Below, piece by piece: positions 25,834-34,246 of a stretch of 64,000 nt of DNA (the stretch's first letter is position 1; each line of letters opens with the position of its first letter). The position numbers and the translations under genes are program-made. A model generated the notes under the pieces. It had not been told where the DNA came from. It searched no databases and saw nothing but the letters and a program-made list of their open reading frames with translations. The stretch is from contig CALQKH020000010.1 in assembly GCA_943331105.2 (NCBI GenBank), forward strand, positions 62,001 to 126,000, read 5' to 3'. This DNA comes from Akkermansia muciniphila. Lineage in GTDB: Bacteria > Pseudomonadota > Gammaproteobacteria > Burkholderiales > Burkholderiaceae_C.

Positions 25834-26832
25834 TCAGGGCAGGACTGCAGGCGCCATCTCTACTCTGCCCGGCAAGAGCTTGTTTTCGCTCATGGCATTG
25901 GCCACCGCTTGCATGGCGGGCACGGTGCCACGGGCCTTGAAGTTGCCGATGGAGTTGCGCAGGCTCACCTCAGCGATCTGGTCTGCGTTGGGCAATTGCA
26001 GGGCAAATGTCTTGCGCAGGACCTCCAGTGTCTTGCCGAAGTTGGCCGGGTTGGCAATGAAAGCCTCCGACAATTCCAGCATCCTGCGAATGGCGGCCAC
26101 CGTTTGCGGATTAGCTGCCGCCCATTCGGTCTTCACCGCCATGGCGCCGGCGCCTCCCCGGGTCGCCAGCATGCTCTTGGGACCTTGTCCTTTGCGGGGG
26201 TCTACCACCAGGCGGCAGGCCTTCAGTACTTCGCACATGCCGTCGGCGGGTGGGAAGGTCATGATCAGATCGACTTGGCCGCGCGTGAGCGCAGGAAAGG
26301 CGGTGTCGGGCGCACCCACGGCCACAAAGGTCACGTCGTTCGCGGTCAGGCCCACATCGGCCAGCATGTCGATCACCTGAAATTCAGCGCCGGAGCCGCG
26401 TTGGGTCACGCCGATTTTTTTACCTTTGAATGACTTGACCACACCGGGGTAGCCTTCTTTTTCTGTTTCCAATTCGGTTTTTGCACCTGCAGCCATGAAA
26501 AACACTGGATCGACGAAGCCCGCGGCGATGATGGAAATGGGGGCCTTGCGGGCAACGGCTGCAACCGCCACTTCGGTCGGGCCAAAAAACACTTCGATGT
26601 CACCCGAGAGCATGGTCTGCATGCCCAGTGGCCCACCCGCTATGGTGCGCAGTTCGCAGCGAATGCCCGCTTGCTGGCAAAAGCCTTGCTCTTGGGCCAC
26701 GCGCACCAACAGATTGCCAGTGCCAGGATAGTCTTGGAAACGCACCACGGACTGCGCCATGGCGCTGGCACCGAGGGTCAAGGCGATGGCACCCAGGGTG
26801 GTGCGTACAAGAGTAGGGGCAGAAAATTTCAT
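25834..26832 (-). CDS. ABC transporter periplasmic substrate-binding protein (SsuA/NMT1-like)
   Basis: A 332-aa binding protein. The ATG at 26832 follows GGAGACGAC, so the 56-codon track extension is rejected. A signal peptide ends near GASAMA-QSVVRFQDYPG. The body has the NMT1/TauA-type fold with AGGPLGMQTMLSGDIEVFFGP and the domain-linking KGKKIGVTQRGSGAEF. This family covers sulfonates, nitrate, thiamine precursors and aromatic acids, so the ligand is open. It is the promoter-proximal gene of the ten-gene operon and divergent from the Crp/Fnr-type regulator. Confidence 0.9.
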   Translation of the reverse strand: MKFSAPTLVRTTLGAIALTLGASAMAQSVVRFQDYPGTGNLLVRVAQEQGFCQQAGIRCELRTIAGGPLGMQTMLSGDIEVFFGPTEVAVAAVARKAPISIIAAGFVDPVFFMAAGAKTELETEKEGYPGVVKSFKGKKIGVTQRGSGAEFQVIDMLADVGLTANDVTFVAVGAPDTAFPALTRGQVDLIMTFPPADGMCEVLKACRLVVDPRKGQGPKSMLATRGGAGAMAVKTEWAAANPQTVAAIRRMLELSEAFIANPANFGKTLEVLRKTFALQLPNADQIAEVSLRNSIGNFKARGTVPAMQAVANAMSENKLLPGRVEMAPAVLP

Positions 26833-26908
26833 GTCGTCTCCAATGTGGTTCTTTGACTTGATCACCGTCAAGCTCGGTGGACACGATTTAAGTCCCCCCA
26901 GATGTCGC

Positions 26909-26932
26909 AAATTGTTTCTGATGTGACAATTT
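26909..26932. promoter_or_regulatory. Inverted repeat between the BMC operon and its divergent regulator
   Basis: AAATTGT-N10-ACAATTT is a perfect 7-bp inverted repeat in the 143-bp divergent intergenic region. The spacing suits a Crp/Fnr-fold dimer. An additional TTGAC-N9-GTCAA repeat lies at 26853-26871, near the operon start. Neither matches the E. coli CRP or FNR consensus exactly. The binding role is inferred. Confidence 0.5.
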
Positions 26933-26975
26933 AGGGGAAAGCACTCAAGATAAACCCATTTCAGCCCGACCAAAC

Positions 26976-27704
26976 ATGCCATCGCCACCCCCGAAAACAC
27001 CGACTAAAGGCCGTACCAACAGCAAGCGCGCTGCTGTTTTCAAAGCGCTGGATGTAGATGAACTGAAGAAAGACTGGGCGCAGAATTCAGGCCTGACAAC
27101 ACGCTCGACCCAAGCCCTTCAAAGTGTGGGCGTGCTGCGTACTTGGAACGATGGCCAGGTCTTGCTCAGCCGGGGCCAACCCACCTCGGCGGCATGGCTG
27201 GTTGTCAGTGGCCGCGTGCGCATCAGCGTGATCACCTCGGAGGGCGAGGAGCAATTGCTGCGCTGGATGTTGCCGGGTGAAATCGCGGGCTTGAGCTCGG
27301 TGTTTGCCCAAGCCACCAATCCGGCTGACATGGTTTCCCATGGCTTGACGCAGGTCTTACACATCGAACGTGCCCGATTGATGGAACTGATTGGGCGCGA
27401 TCCGGTGGTTGCGCTGGACCTTCTTCGCATCCTGGGCCTGCGCATCAACCAACTGTTTGACACCCTTGCTGATCGCGGTATACACAGCCTAGAGCAACGC
27501 GTGTGGGCCACACTGGAGCGAATTGCCAAATTCAACAGCGTGACCGTACCCGACGGTGTGATGCTGCGCGTGAGCCAGTCCGACCTGGCCCAAGCCGCCT
27601 CCGCATCACGCCAGCGCGTCAACCAGCAGCTGAGGCACTTTCAAGATCAGGGCTTGATCCGGCTGGGTTACCGCAACATTGTTTTGCTGCGGCGTAGTTT
27701 TTAG
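26976..27704 (+). CDS. Crp/Fnr family transcriptional regulator
   Basis: A 242-aa regulator: a basic N-terminal tail, a cyclic-nucleotide-binding-like beta-roll (about 50-160, LLSRGQPTSAAWLVVSGRVRI, LPGEIAGLSSVFA) and a C-terminal winged helix (SQSDLAQAASASRQRVNQQL, with the recognition helix after LAQ). There is no N-terminal cysteine cluster, so it is not an FNR-type oxygen sensor; the effector is unknown. Divergent orientation and a palindrome in the shared region suggest it controls the transporter-dioxygenase-BMC operon. Confidence 0.9.
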   Translation: MPSPPPKTPTKGRTNSKRAAVFKALDVDELKKDWAQNSGLTTRSTQALQSVGVLRTWNDGQVLLSRGQPTSAAWLVVSGRVRISVITSEGEEQLLRWMLPGEIAGLSSVFAQATNPADMVSHGLTQVLHIERARLMELIGRDPVVALDLLRILGLRINQLFDTLADRGIHSLEQRVWATLERIAKFNSVTVPDGVMLRVSQSDLAQAASASRQRVNQQLRHFQDQGLIRLGYRNIVLLRRSF

Positions 27705-27715
27705 AAACCAAGATC

Positions 27716-27767
27716 ACGATCCGATGGGGCGCATTTGTTGGCGCCACGTTCGGATCGTTGTATTTTT
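27716..27767 (+). terminator. Rho-independent terminator after the Crp/Fnr-type gene
   Basis: ACGATCCGA pairs with TCGGATCGT over a 25-nt loop that contains its own GGCGC/GCGCC-type inner stem, followed by TGTATTTTT. It closes the regulator transcript and separates it from the CoA-transferase gene. Confidence 0.75.
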
Positions 27768-27840
27768 AGGCGCGCCTTAGGTGACAGAGTACGTTGAAAA
27801 CCAAGCCGAGAATTCAGACCAACAACAAGAGGAATGCTTG

Positions 27841-29040
27841 ATGACCGGTGCACTGAATGGGCTGCGCATCCTGGACTTGACCAGTGTGTTGATGGGGCCT
27901 TTTGCCACACAGCTCATGGCCGACATGGGTGCAGATGTGGTCAAAATCGAATCGCCTGCGGGCGACACTGTGCGTGGGATTGGGCCGATGCGACATGCCG
28001 GCATGGGCGCTATCTTTTTGCATGTCAATCGCAACAAACGGAGTTTGGTGCTGGATCTCAAAAAGCCAGAGGGCTTGAGCGCTTTTTTTGAACTGGTGAA
28101 GACCGCCGATGTGGTGGTCTACAACATTCGTCCACAAGCCATGCAACGCTTGGGCATCGGGTATGAGCAGGTTCGGGCCATCAACCCGCGCATTATCTTT
28201 GCAGGTCTTTATGGTTACGGAGAAAAAGGGCCTTATGCAGGCAAACCCGCCTATGACGATTTGATCCAAGGCGCTGCAGCTGTACCCAGCCTCATGGGGC
28301 AGGCCAGTGGCTCGGCACCACGCTATGTGCCACTCACACTGGCCGACCGCACCGTGGGACTCATGGCCTCCAATACGATTTTGGCGGCGGTCATCGCCCG
28401 CTACCAAACGGGCCTGGGACAGGCGGTTGAGGTGCCCATGTTCGAAACGATGGCGCAATATGTGTTGGGCGAGCACATGGCCGGCGCCACGTTTGAGCCT
28501 GCCTTGGGTCCAACGGGCTACCCGCGCCTGCTGGTGCAAGAGCGTCGGCCTTATCCCACCAGCGATGGCCACCTGTGCGTGCTGATTTACACCGATCGGC
28601 ACTGGGAAACTTTTATGGGTTTGATCGGTCAAGCCGACGCGTTCCTGCAAGATCCACGTTTTGCCAGCATTGGGACGCGCACGCTGCACATCCATGACCT
28701 TTACCGGATGGTGGCCAAAGCCATGGTCACCGAAAGCACCGAGGTCTGGATGACCCGACTCACCGCGGCAGACATCCCATGCATGCCCATGCACGATGTC
28801 GACAGCTTGCTGAAGGATCCGCACCTTCTGGCGGTGGGCATGCTTCAACAAGTGACGCATCCCAGTGAGGGCCTTGTGAGCGAGATCGGTGTGCCCGTCA
28901 GTTTTTCGGGCACCCCGACATTGCCAGTGCAAAAGCCAGCGCCTCGTCTAGGTCAACACAGCATCGAGATTTTGCGAGAGGCAGGCTTGAGCGACGCGGC
29001 CATTGCCAAGCTGCAGCGGCTGGGTGCGACCAACCGCTGA
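27841..29040 (+). CDS. Class III CoA-transferase (CaiB/BaiF family)
   Basis: A 399-aa CoA-transferase moving CoA between a thioester and a carboxylic acid. The family N-terminus LNGLRILDLTSVLMGPFATQ is followed by MADMGADVVKIESP, where the Asp of the ADMGADV/ADLGADV region lies near the catalytic pocket; the catalytic Asp expected around residue 165-170 is probably in LADRTVGLMA or nearby. The ATG at 27841 has an AGAGGA site; the track's GTG 20 codons earlier is less likely. It is a monocistronic plus-strand gene, convergent with the TTT binding protein. The substrate is unknown. Confidence 0.9.
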   Translation: MTGALNGLRILDLTSVLMGPFATQLMADMGADVVKIESPAGDTVRGIGPMRHAGMGAIFLHVNRNKRSLVLDLKKPEGLSAFFELVKTADVVVYNIRPQAMQRLGIGYEQVRAINPRIIFAGLYGYGEKGPYAGKPAYDDLIQGAAAVPSLMGQASGSAPRYVPLTLADRTVGLMASNTILAAVIARYQTGLGQAVEVPMFETMAQYVLGEHMAGATFEPALGPTGYPRLLVQERRPYPTSDGHLCVLIYTDRHWETFMGLIGQADAFLQDPRFASIGTRTLHIHDLYRMVAKAMVTESTEVWMTRLTAADIPCMPMHDVDSLLKDPHLLAVGMLQQVTHPSEGLVSEIGVPVSFSGTPTLPVQKPAPRLGQHSIEILREAGLSDAAIAKLQRLGATNR

Positions 29041-29046
29041 GTGCGT

Positions 29047-30012
29047 TTACTCGGCTTTGGCGCCAGAGTCTTTGACCGCCTTGGCCCAGCGCGGCATTTC
29101 GGTGCGCAGGTGGGCCGCGTACTCGGCGGGCGTGCCGCCCAAAATTTCAGCGCCTTGTGCCGCCAGGCGGGCGCGCAGATCGGGGTGAGCCAGCGCCTTG
29201 TTCACTTCGGTGTTGAGCTTTTGAATGATGTCGGCCGGAGTGCCGGTGGGCACCACGATGCCTTGCCAAGCGGCGGCATCAAAGCCGGGCATGCCCGATT
29301 CGGCCAGTGTGGGCAGGTCTGGCAAGAGGCTGGAGCGCTTGATGCTGGTCACGGCCAGACCGCGTAGGCGGTTGTCGCGCACATAAGGCAAGACCGTGTT
29401 GATGGTGTCAATCATGAATTGCGTTTGACCCGCTGCCAGATCCACCAAGCCCGGGGCGCTGCCTTTGTAGGGAATGTGCTGGGTCTGCACGCCGGTTTGC
29501 GTGGACATCATGGCGCTGGCCAAATGCGTGATGGTGCCGGTGCCCGAGGAGCTGTAGTTCAGTGCGCCTGGGCGCGACTTGGCCAAATCTAAAAATTCCT
29601 TGACGCTGCGCGCGGGCAGTTGCGGGTTGACCACCAGCACCATGGGCACGCTGGCTGTCAGGGCCACGGGCGCGAAGTCTTTCAAGGTGTCGTAGTTCAC
29701 CTTGCCGTAGAGTGCCGGGCCAATCACGATGGCCGATGTGTTGTAAAAAATCGTGTAGCCGTCGGGTGTGGCTCTGGCGGCCAGTTCAGCGGCCAGGTTG
29801 CCACCCGCGCCGGGTTTGTTGTCGACGATGACTTGTTGGCCCAACTGCTCGGACAGTCGTTGTGCCAGCACCCGTGAGACCAGATCGGTGGGGCCGCCGG
29901 GCGGGAAGGCGATGATCATGCGCACTGGCTTGTTGGGCCAGCTTTGGGCCCAGATGCTGCTTGCCATGAGTGCCAGAAAAAGACCCGTCAAGAATCGAAG
30001 AAAAGTGGTCAT
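29047..30012 (-). CDS. Tripartite tricarboxylate transporter substrate-binding protein (Bug/TctC family), second copy
   Basis: A 321-aa periplasmic binding protein with a signal peptide ending near SSIWA-QSWPNKPV and the Bug start WPNKPVRMIIAFPPGGPTDL. It resembles the protein at 16282 in fold but is clearly a different paralogue. A GAGGAG site precedes the ATG. It is 11 nt downstream of the amidohydrolase gene, so the two probably act together on an N-acyl amino acid or similar amide, although such context links are weak for Bug proteins. Confidence 0.92.
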   Translation of the reverse strand: MTTFLRFLTGLFLALMASSIWAQSWPNKPVRMIIAFPPGGPTDLVSRVLAQRLSEQLGQQVIVDNKPGAGGNLAAELAARATPDGYTIFYNTSAIVIGPALYGKVNYDTLKDFAPVALTASVPMVLVVNPQLPARSVKEFLDLAKSRPGALNYSSSGTGTITHLASAMMSTQTGVQTQHIPYKGSAPGLVDLAAGQTQFMIDTINTVLPYVRDNRLRGLAVTSIKRSSLLPDLPTLAESGMPGFDAAAWQGIVVPTGTPADIIQKLNTEVNKALAHPDLRARLAAQGAEILGGTPAEYAAHLRTEMPRWAKAVKDSGAKAE

Positions 30013-30023
30013 GTCAATACTCC

Positions 30024-31712
30024 TCAGGAATTGAATTGGTCCAGCACTTGGCCGGGCCCATGGGGGTGGTCAATGTAGTCTTGACCGTCGTGAACTTTCA
30101 CGCCATTGACCCAGACACCATGCACGCCTGTGGCCTCGCGCACCATGCGCGTGCCGCCGCCGGGCAAGTCCTGGCGTGGCAAGGGTTTGGAGATGCCCAC
30201 GGTGGCTGGGTCGAACAGCAGCAGGTCGGCGGGCAGGCCCACCTGCAAGCGGCCACGGTGAGGGATGCGAAAGCGGTCAGCAGGCTCGCTGGTCAGGCGG
30301 CGCACGCCTTCGGCCAGGGTGAAGTGCCCGGTGTCACGCACCCAGTGCGCGAGAAAAAACAGGCCAAAACCTGCATCGCACATGTAGGTCAGGTGGGCGC
30401 CTGCGTCAGACAAGGTGATCACGCTGGCTGGGTGCTTGAGCGAGGGGGCCACACCGTCGTCGTTGTTGTTAAAAAATTTGCCCACAAAATGCGTGTCCAG
30501 GTCTTCAGACAGGGCCAAGTCAAAGAACACATCCACCGGGTCTAGGCCGCGCTGATCGGCCAGTGCCTGAATGCTCACGCCCTCGAGCGCTTGGTTTGCC
30601 GGGTGCAGGGTGGCGCCCACTTCGATGTGCCGCCAGTTGCCCAGAAACAAGATGCCTGCCTTGGGCTGGCGCAGGTTCTGACGGAAGGCTTCGCGAAACG
30701 CAGCCGAGCGGTACAAGCCGGGCAGTGCGTCCACTGTGGCGGCCTTGACCGCATCGAAGGCCGCATGGCTGAGTAGCACATAGGGGTCTTTCAAGGTGAA
30801 GTCAAACGACAGCGGCTGGCAGCTGGTCAGCACATACAGCTCGTTGCCCCGCGCCAGGGCTTGGGCGCAACGATCGTAATAGGTGGCCCCCAAGCCCGGG
30901 TTGCCCTCGTTGTACATGGTGAGCACGGTAGAGATGTAACCGGGCCGTCCGGTGTCTTGCACGATCGACTCCATCACGTCGGGGCTAGCGCGGGTGCCGG
31001 TGGCCATCATGAAGACGCCTTTATTTTTTTCGCCCAGCACCCCGGCCAAAGCCCGCAACTCGCCTTCAGAGGCAATGGTTGACGGCATAGGGATACCGCC
31101 AAAACCGCTGTGGTTCGGAGAAAACGAGGACGCAAACCCTATCGCGCCGTGGTCCATGGCCTCGCTCACCAGGGCCTTCATGGTTTGCAGTTGTTCGGGG
31201 GTGGGGTCGACCTGGGCCGAGCCGTCAGCACCCATCACGGCCGTGCGGATGACCGAGTGCCCTGCGAACACGGCTGTGTTGACATAGGGGCCAATGCGGC
31301 GCAGTTGGTCCATGTATTGGCCAAAGGACTCAAACTGCCAGTCCACACCGGTGAGCAAGGATTGCAAATCCATGCCTTCGACCACCGACAGGTTTTTCAG
31401 CATGGTCTCGCGCAGCGGCGCTGGGCAAGGCGCAATGCCAAAGCCGCAATTGCCGATCACCGCCGTGGTCACACCCAAAGCGGGCGAGGGCGATAGGGTG
31501 CGGTCCCAGGTGACCTGGGCGTCGTAGTGGGTGTGCAGGTCCACGATGCCGGGCATCAGCGCCAGGCCCTGGGCATCGATGCTGTCGCGGGCAGGGCCAT
31601 CCACCTGGCCGATGTGGGTGATGTGGCCTTGCGAGACTGCCACATCGGCCCGCTGTGGTGGGCTGCCCAAGCCGTCGTGAACCTGCGCATTGCGAATGAT
31701 CAAGTCATGCAT
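30024..31712 (-). CDS. Amidohydrolase of the N-acyl-D-amino-acid deacylase type
   Basis: A 562-aa metal-dependent amidohydrolase. N-terminal beta-sandwich MHDLIIRNAQVHDGLGSPP, then the first metal motif PGIVDLHTHYDAQ, the VIGNCGFGIAPC segment carrying the D-aminoacylase Cys, and a late Asp in TLSDAGAHLTYMCDAGF. The C-terminal ATGVHGVWVNGVKVHDG returns to the beta-sandwich. The family hydrolyses N-acyl-D-amino acids and some other amides. It starts a two-gene unit with the TTT binding protein downstream. Confidence 0.9.
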   Translation of the reverse strand: MHDLIIRNAQVHDGLGSPPQRADVAVSQGHITHIGQVDGPARDSIDAQGLALMPGIVDLHTHYDAQVTWDRTLSPSPALGVTTAVIGNCGFGIAPCPAPLRETMLKNLSVVEGMDLQSLLTGVDWQFESFGQYMDQLRRIGPYVNTAVFAGHSVIRTAVMGADGSAQVDPTPEQLQTMKALVSEAMDHGAIGFASSFSPNHSGFGGIPMPSTIASEGELRALAGVLGEKNKGVFMMATGTRASPDVMESIVQDTGRPGYISTVLTMYNEGNPGLGATYYDRCAQALARGNELYVLTSCQPLSFDFTLKDPYVLLSHAAFDAVKAATVDALPGLYRSAAFREAFRQNLRQPKAGILFLGNWRHIEVGATLHPANQALEGVSIQALADQRGLDPVDVFFDLALSEDLDTHFVGKFFNNNDDGVAPSLKHPASVITLSDAGAHLTYMCDAGFGLFFLAHWVRDTGHFTLAEGVRRLTSEPADRFRIPHRGRLQVGLPADLLLFDPATVGISKPLPRQDLPGGGTRMVREATGVHGVWVNGVKVHDGQDYIDHPHGPGQVLDQFNS

Positions 31713-32055
31713 CTGTCAAAAACCTTGCTGCGGTGAAAGTCTCACGCGGGTACGTGCCCCTCGTTTTTTTGGACTATAGGCAGTTGCATGCTTCAGGCTG
31801 TCGCGCACCGGATATCAGGGTTTTCCAGATCCGTCAGGGTGGGCATGCCTCTGTATCGCAAGGCTTGCCAATGACTGCAGCAGGTGCTTGACCATGGACA
31901 ACCCGCGGGTGTCGCGCAAAGCAAATCAAGCATTAGGTGAAAACGCAAACCGTCGAAATAATGCGCTGCAACAGGGACCGCGATGGGTGGCTGGGCGGTC
32001 TGTTGGCCTTGGATGGAGAGAGCATGAAGACTTTGTTTGAAAAAGGGGTGTTGGC
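31713..32055. other. 343-bp intergenic stretch; only a doubtful 32-codon ORF
   Basis: This gap separates the amidohydrolase (minus) from the acyl-CoA dehydrogenase operon (plus) and should hold both promoters, but I cannot place a convincing -35/-10 pair. A plus-strand ORF from ATG 31961 to the TGA at 32057-32059 encodes 32 residues ending LLALDGESMKTLFEKGVLA, overlapping the dehydrogenase ATG by ATGA. It may be a leader peptide, a gene remnant or chance. Nothing else is supported. Confidence 0.4.
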
Positions 32056-33213
32056 ATGAGCCAGCTCGATTCGCTGAACCCGTCGGCCATTCCTGCGCAA
32101 GACGAAGCGCTGCGCCAGGCGGTGCGGGCATTTTTGACCGAAGCCATGCGCGGTGTGCCCGCGCATGTGCGGGCACGCTCTTGGATGGGTTATGACCCGG
32201 CTTTCAGCCGCGAGTTGGGGCGCAGGGGCTGGCTGGGTATCACTTTTCCGCCAGCCTATGGCGGCGCGGGCCGCAGCGCCTTTGCGCGCTATGTGCTGGT
32301 CGAGGAGTTCCTCAACTTTGGCGCCCCCGTGGGCTCGCACTGGATCGCCGACCGTCAAAGCGGGCCTTTGTTGCTCAAGTACGGCACCGAAGCGCAAAAA
32401 CAGCGCTACCTGCCCCCGATTTGCCGGGGTGAGGCTTTTTATTGCATCGGCATGAGCGAGCCCGGCGCAGGCTCGGACCTGGCCAGCGTGCGCACCCGAG
32501 CGGTGCAGAGCGATGCGGGCTGGTTGCTGAACGGCCAGAAAATCTGGACCACCAATGCCCACAACTGCCACTTCATGATCGCGCTGGTGCGCACCAGCGG
32601 CGAGGCGATGGATCGCCACAAGGGCTTGTCGCAGGTGATCGTGGACTTGTCTTTGCCAGGGGTCACGGTGCGGCCCATCGTGGATCAGTCCGGCGACAGC
32701 CATTTCTGTGAAGTCTTTTTCGAGAACGTGCAGCTGGGGCCGGAGGCCTTGGTGGGCGACGAAGGCGGCGGCTGGGAGCAGGTCACGGCCGAGCTGGCGT
32801 TCGAGCGCAGTGGTCCCGAACGTCTGTACTCCAGCATCGCCTTGTTCGACGAATGGCTGGCCTATGTGCGCACGCCGCAAGGCCGTACACCACAGGCCCA
32901 GCGCCTGGCGGGTAAGATCCTGAGCCAGCTGGCGCCGCTGCGGGCCATGTCGGTGGCCATCACCGAAAAACTCACACGGGGTGAAAGCCCGGTGGTCGAA
33001 GCCGCTCTGGTGAAAGACCTGGGCACGGGAGTGGAACAGCTGATTCCGGCGGCGATTGCGGACGACTTGTTCTCGCGCGATGCATCTGATGTGCCCGCAG
33101 AGCTGCTCAACACGCTCAACTACATCACGCAAGTGGCGCCCAGCTACTCGCTGCGCGGGGGCACACGCGACATTCTGCGCGGCATGATCGCCCGTGGTCT
33201 GGGCCTGCGCTGA
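32056..33213 (+). CDS. Acyl-CoA dehydrogenase, first subunit or paralogue
   Basis: A 385-aa FAD-dependent acyl-CoA dehydrogenase. FAD/substrate motifs YCIGMSEPGAGSDLASVRTR and WLLNGQKIWTTNAHNCHFM are intact, with the C-terminal YSLRGGTRDILRGMIARGLG. In this pattern the usual catalytic Glu near the C-terminus is not evident and RGGT replaces the typical GGTxEI, as in members that pair with a second paralogue. It is 12 nt upstream of the second acyl-CoA dehydrogenase, and the two are likely partners or act on one pathway. Confidence 0.92.
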   Translation: MSQLDSLNPSAIPAQDEALRQAVRAFLTEAMRGVPAHVRARSWMGYDPAFSRELGRRGWLGITFPPAYGGAGRSAFARYVLVEEFLNFGAPVGSHWIADRQSGPLLLKYGTEAQKQRYLPPICRGEAFYCIGMSEPGAGSDLASVRTRAVQSDAGWLLNGQKIWTTNAHNCHFMIALVRTSGEAMDRHKGLSQVIVDLSLPGVTVRPIVDQSGDSHFCEVFFENVQLGPEALVGDEGGGWEQVTAELAFERSGPERLYSSIALFDEWLAYVRTPQGRTPQAQRLAGKILSQLAPLRAMSVAITEKLTRGESPVVEAALVKDLGTGVEQLIPAAIADDLFSRDASDVPAELLNTLNYITQVAPSYSLRGGTRDILRGMIARGLGLR

Positions 33214-33225
33214 AAAGGAAACACC

Positions 33226-34227
33226 ATGGATGATCTTTTTTCTGACGCGGTCAAGGTGCTGCTGACAGACCACTGCACACCTGCGGTGGTGCGCGCCATC
33301 GAAGCGGGCCAACCGCGTGCTGCGTTGTGGCAAGCGCTAGAAGATTCGGGCTTTGCAGATGCACTGGTGCCCGAATCTGCTGGGGGCGCGGGCCTGAATT
33401 TGGCAGATGTGTACCCGGTGCTGGCGCTGTGCGGCAGCTTTGCCGTGCCGGTGCCTTTGGGTGAGACCTTGCTGGCCCGCGGCTTGATGGCTCAAGTGGG
33501 TATTCCCGTGCCGGTGGGCAGCGTGGTGTTGGCCACGGGCCAGGTGGCGCCTGATGGTCGACTGCATTGCGCGCAAGTGCGCTGCGGCACCCAAGCTGAC
33601 TGGGTATTGGTTTCGAGCCAGGGCGCTTGTCGCCTGTTGTCTGCGGCAGATGCCCAAGTTCAGGTGGCCGGATTTTGTTTGGACGCCCAGTTGAGCTGGC
33701 CTCAGTCTGCTTGGGACGCCGCCCAGGCGGTGCCCGGAACGCATGACCTCGTGACGCTGCAAGCTGCGCTGTATGCCGCCCAGTTGGCCGGGGCGCTGAT
33801 GACGGTGTTCAGCCGTACCTTGCAATACGCCAATGACCGCCAGCAGTTCGGCAAGCCGATTGGCAAATTTCAGGCGATCCAGCACCAGCTGAGCGTCATG
33901 TCCGAGCATGCATTTGCCGCGCGCATGGCCGCGCAACTGGGCTTGCGCACCGAGGGCCATGTGCCCGACCGCCTGCGCGTGGCCATGGCCAAGGCCCGCA
34001 CCAGCGAGGCGGCGCTCGAAGTCGCGGGGCTGAGCCACTCCATTCATGGTGCGATCGGTTTCACGCGCGAGTTTGACCTGCAGCTGTACACCCGCCGGCT
34101 GCACGCTTGGCGACAGGCGGCCGGCTCAGAGTCTTATTGGCACGATGTGCTGGGGCAGGCCCTGTTGGACAGCCCTGAGCCGATGAGCTTAGATTTGATG
34201 CGCTCACTCACCGATGCGGTCGCTTGA
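33226..34227 (+). CDS. Acyl-CoA dehydrogenase, second paralogue
   Basis: A shorter 333-aa acyl-CoA dehydrogenase-fold protein. The N-terminal helical domain shows LVPESAGGAGLNLADVYPV; the C-terminal domain has YANDRQQFGKPIGKFQAIQH and SHSIHGAIGFTREFDLQLYT, which binds FAD and closes the active site. The middle beta-domain is reduced, as in the small partner of heteromeric acyl-CoA dehydrogenases (FadE-type pairs for sterols and branched acids). An AAAGGA site precedes the ATG, 12 nt after its partner. Confidence 0.9.
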   Translation: MDDLFSDAVKVLLTDHCTPAVVRAIEAGQPRAALWQALEDSGFADALVPESAGGAGLNLADVYPVLALCGSFAVPVPLGETLLARGLMAQVGIPVPVGSVVLATGQVAPDGRLHCAQVRCGTQADWVLVSSQGACRLLSAADAQVQVAGFCLDAQLSWPQSAWDAAQAVPGTHDLVTLQAALYAAQLAGALMTVFSRTLQYANDRQQFGKPIGKFQAIQHQLSVMSEHAFAARMAAQLGLRTEGHVPDRLRVAMAKARTSEAALEVAGLSHSIHGAIGFTREFDLQLYTRRLHAWRQAAGSESYWHDVLGQALLDSPEPMSLDLMRSLTDAVA

Positions 34228-34246
34228 TTTTTAAACAGGACATTTC

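Noticed and set aside
31753-31780. Short GGGTACGTGCCC hairpin followed by seven T residues as a terminator
   Set aside because: It lies upstream of the genes on both sides, where no transcript on the plus strand should end; the stem is only 3-4 bp.
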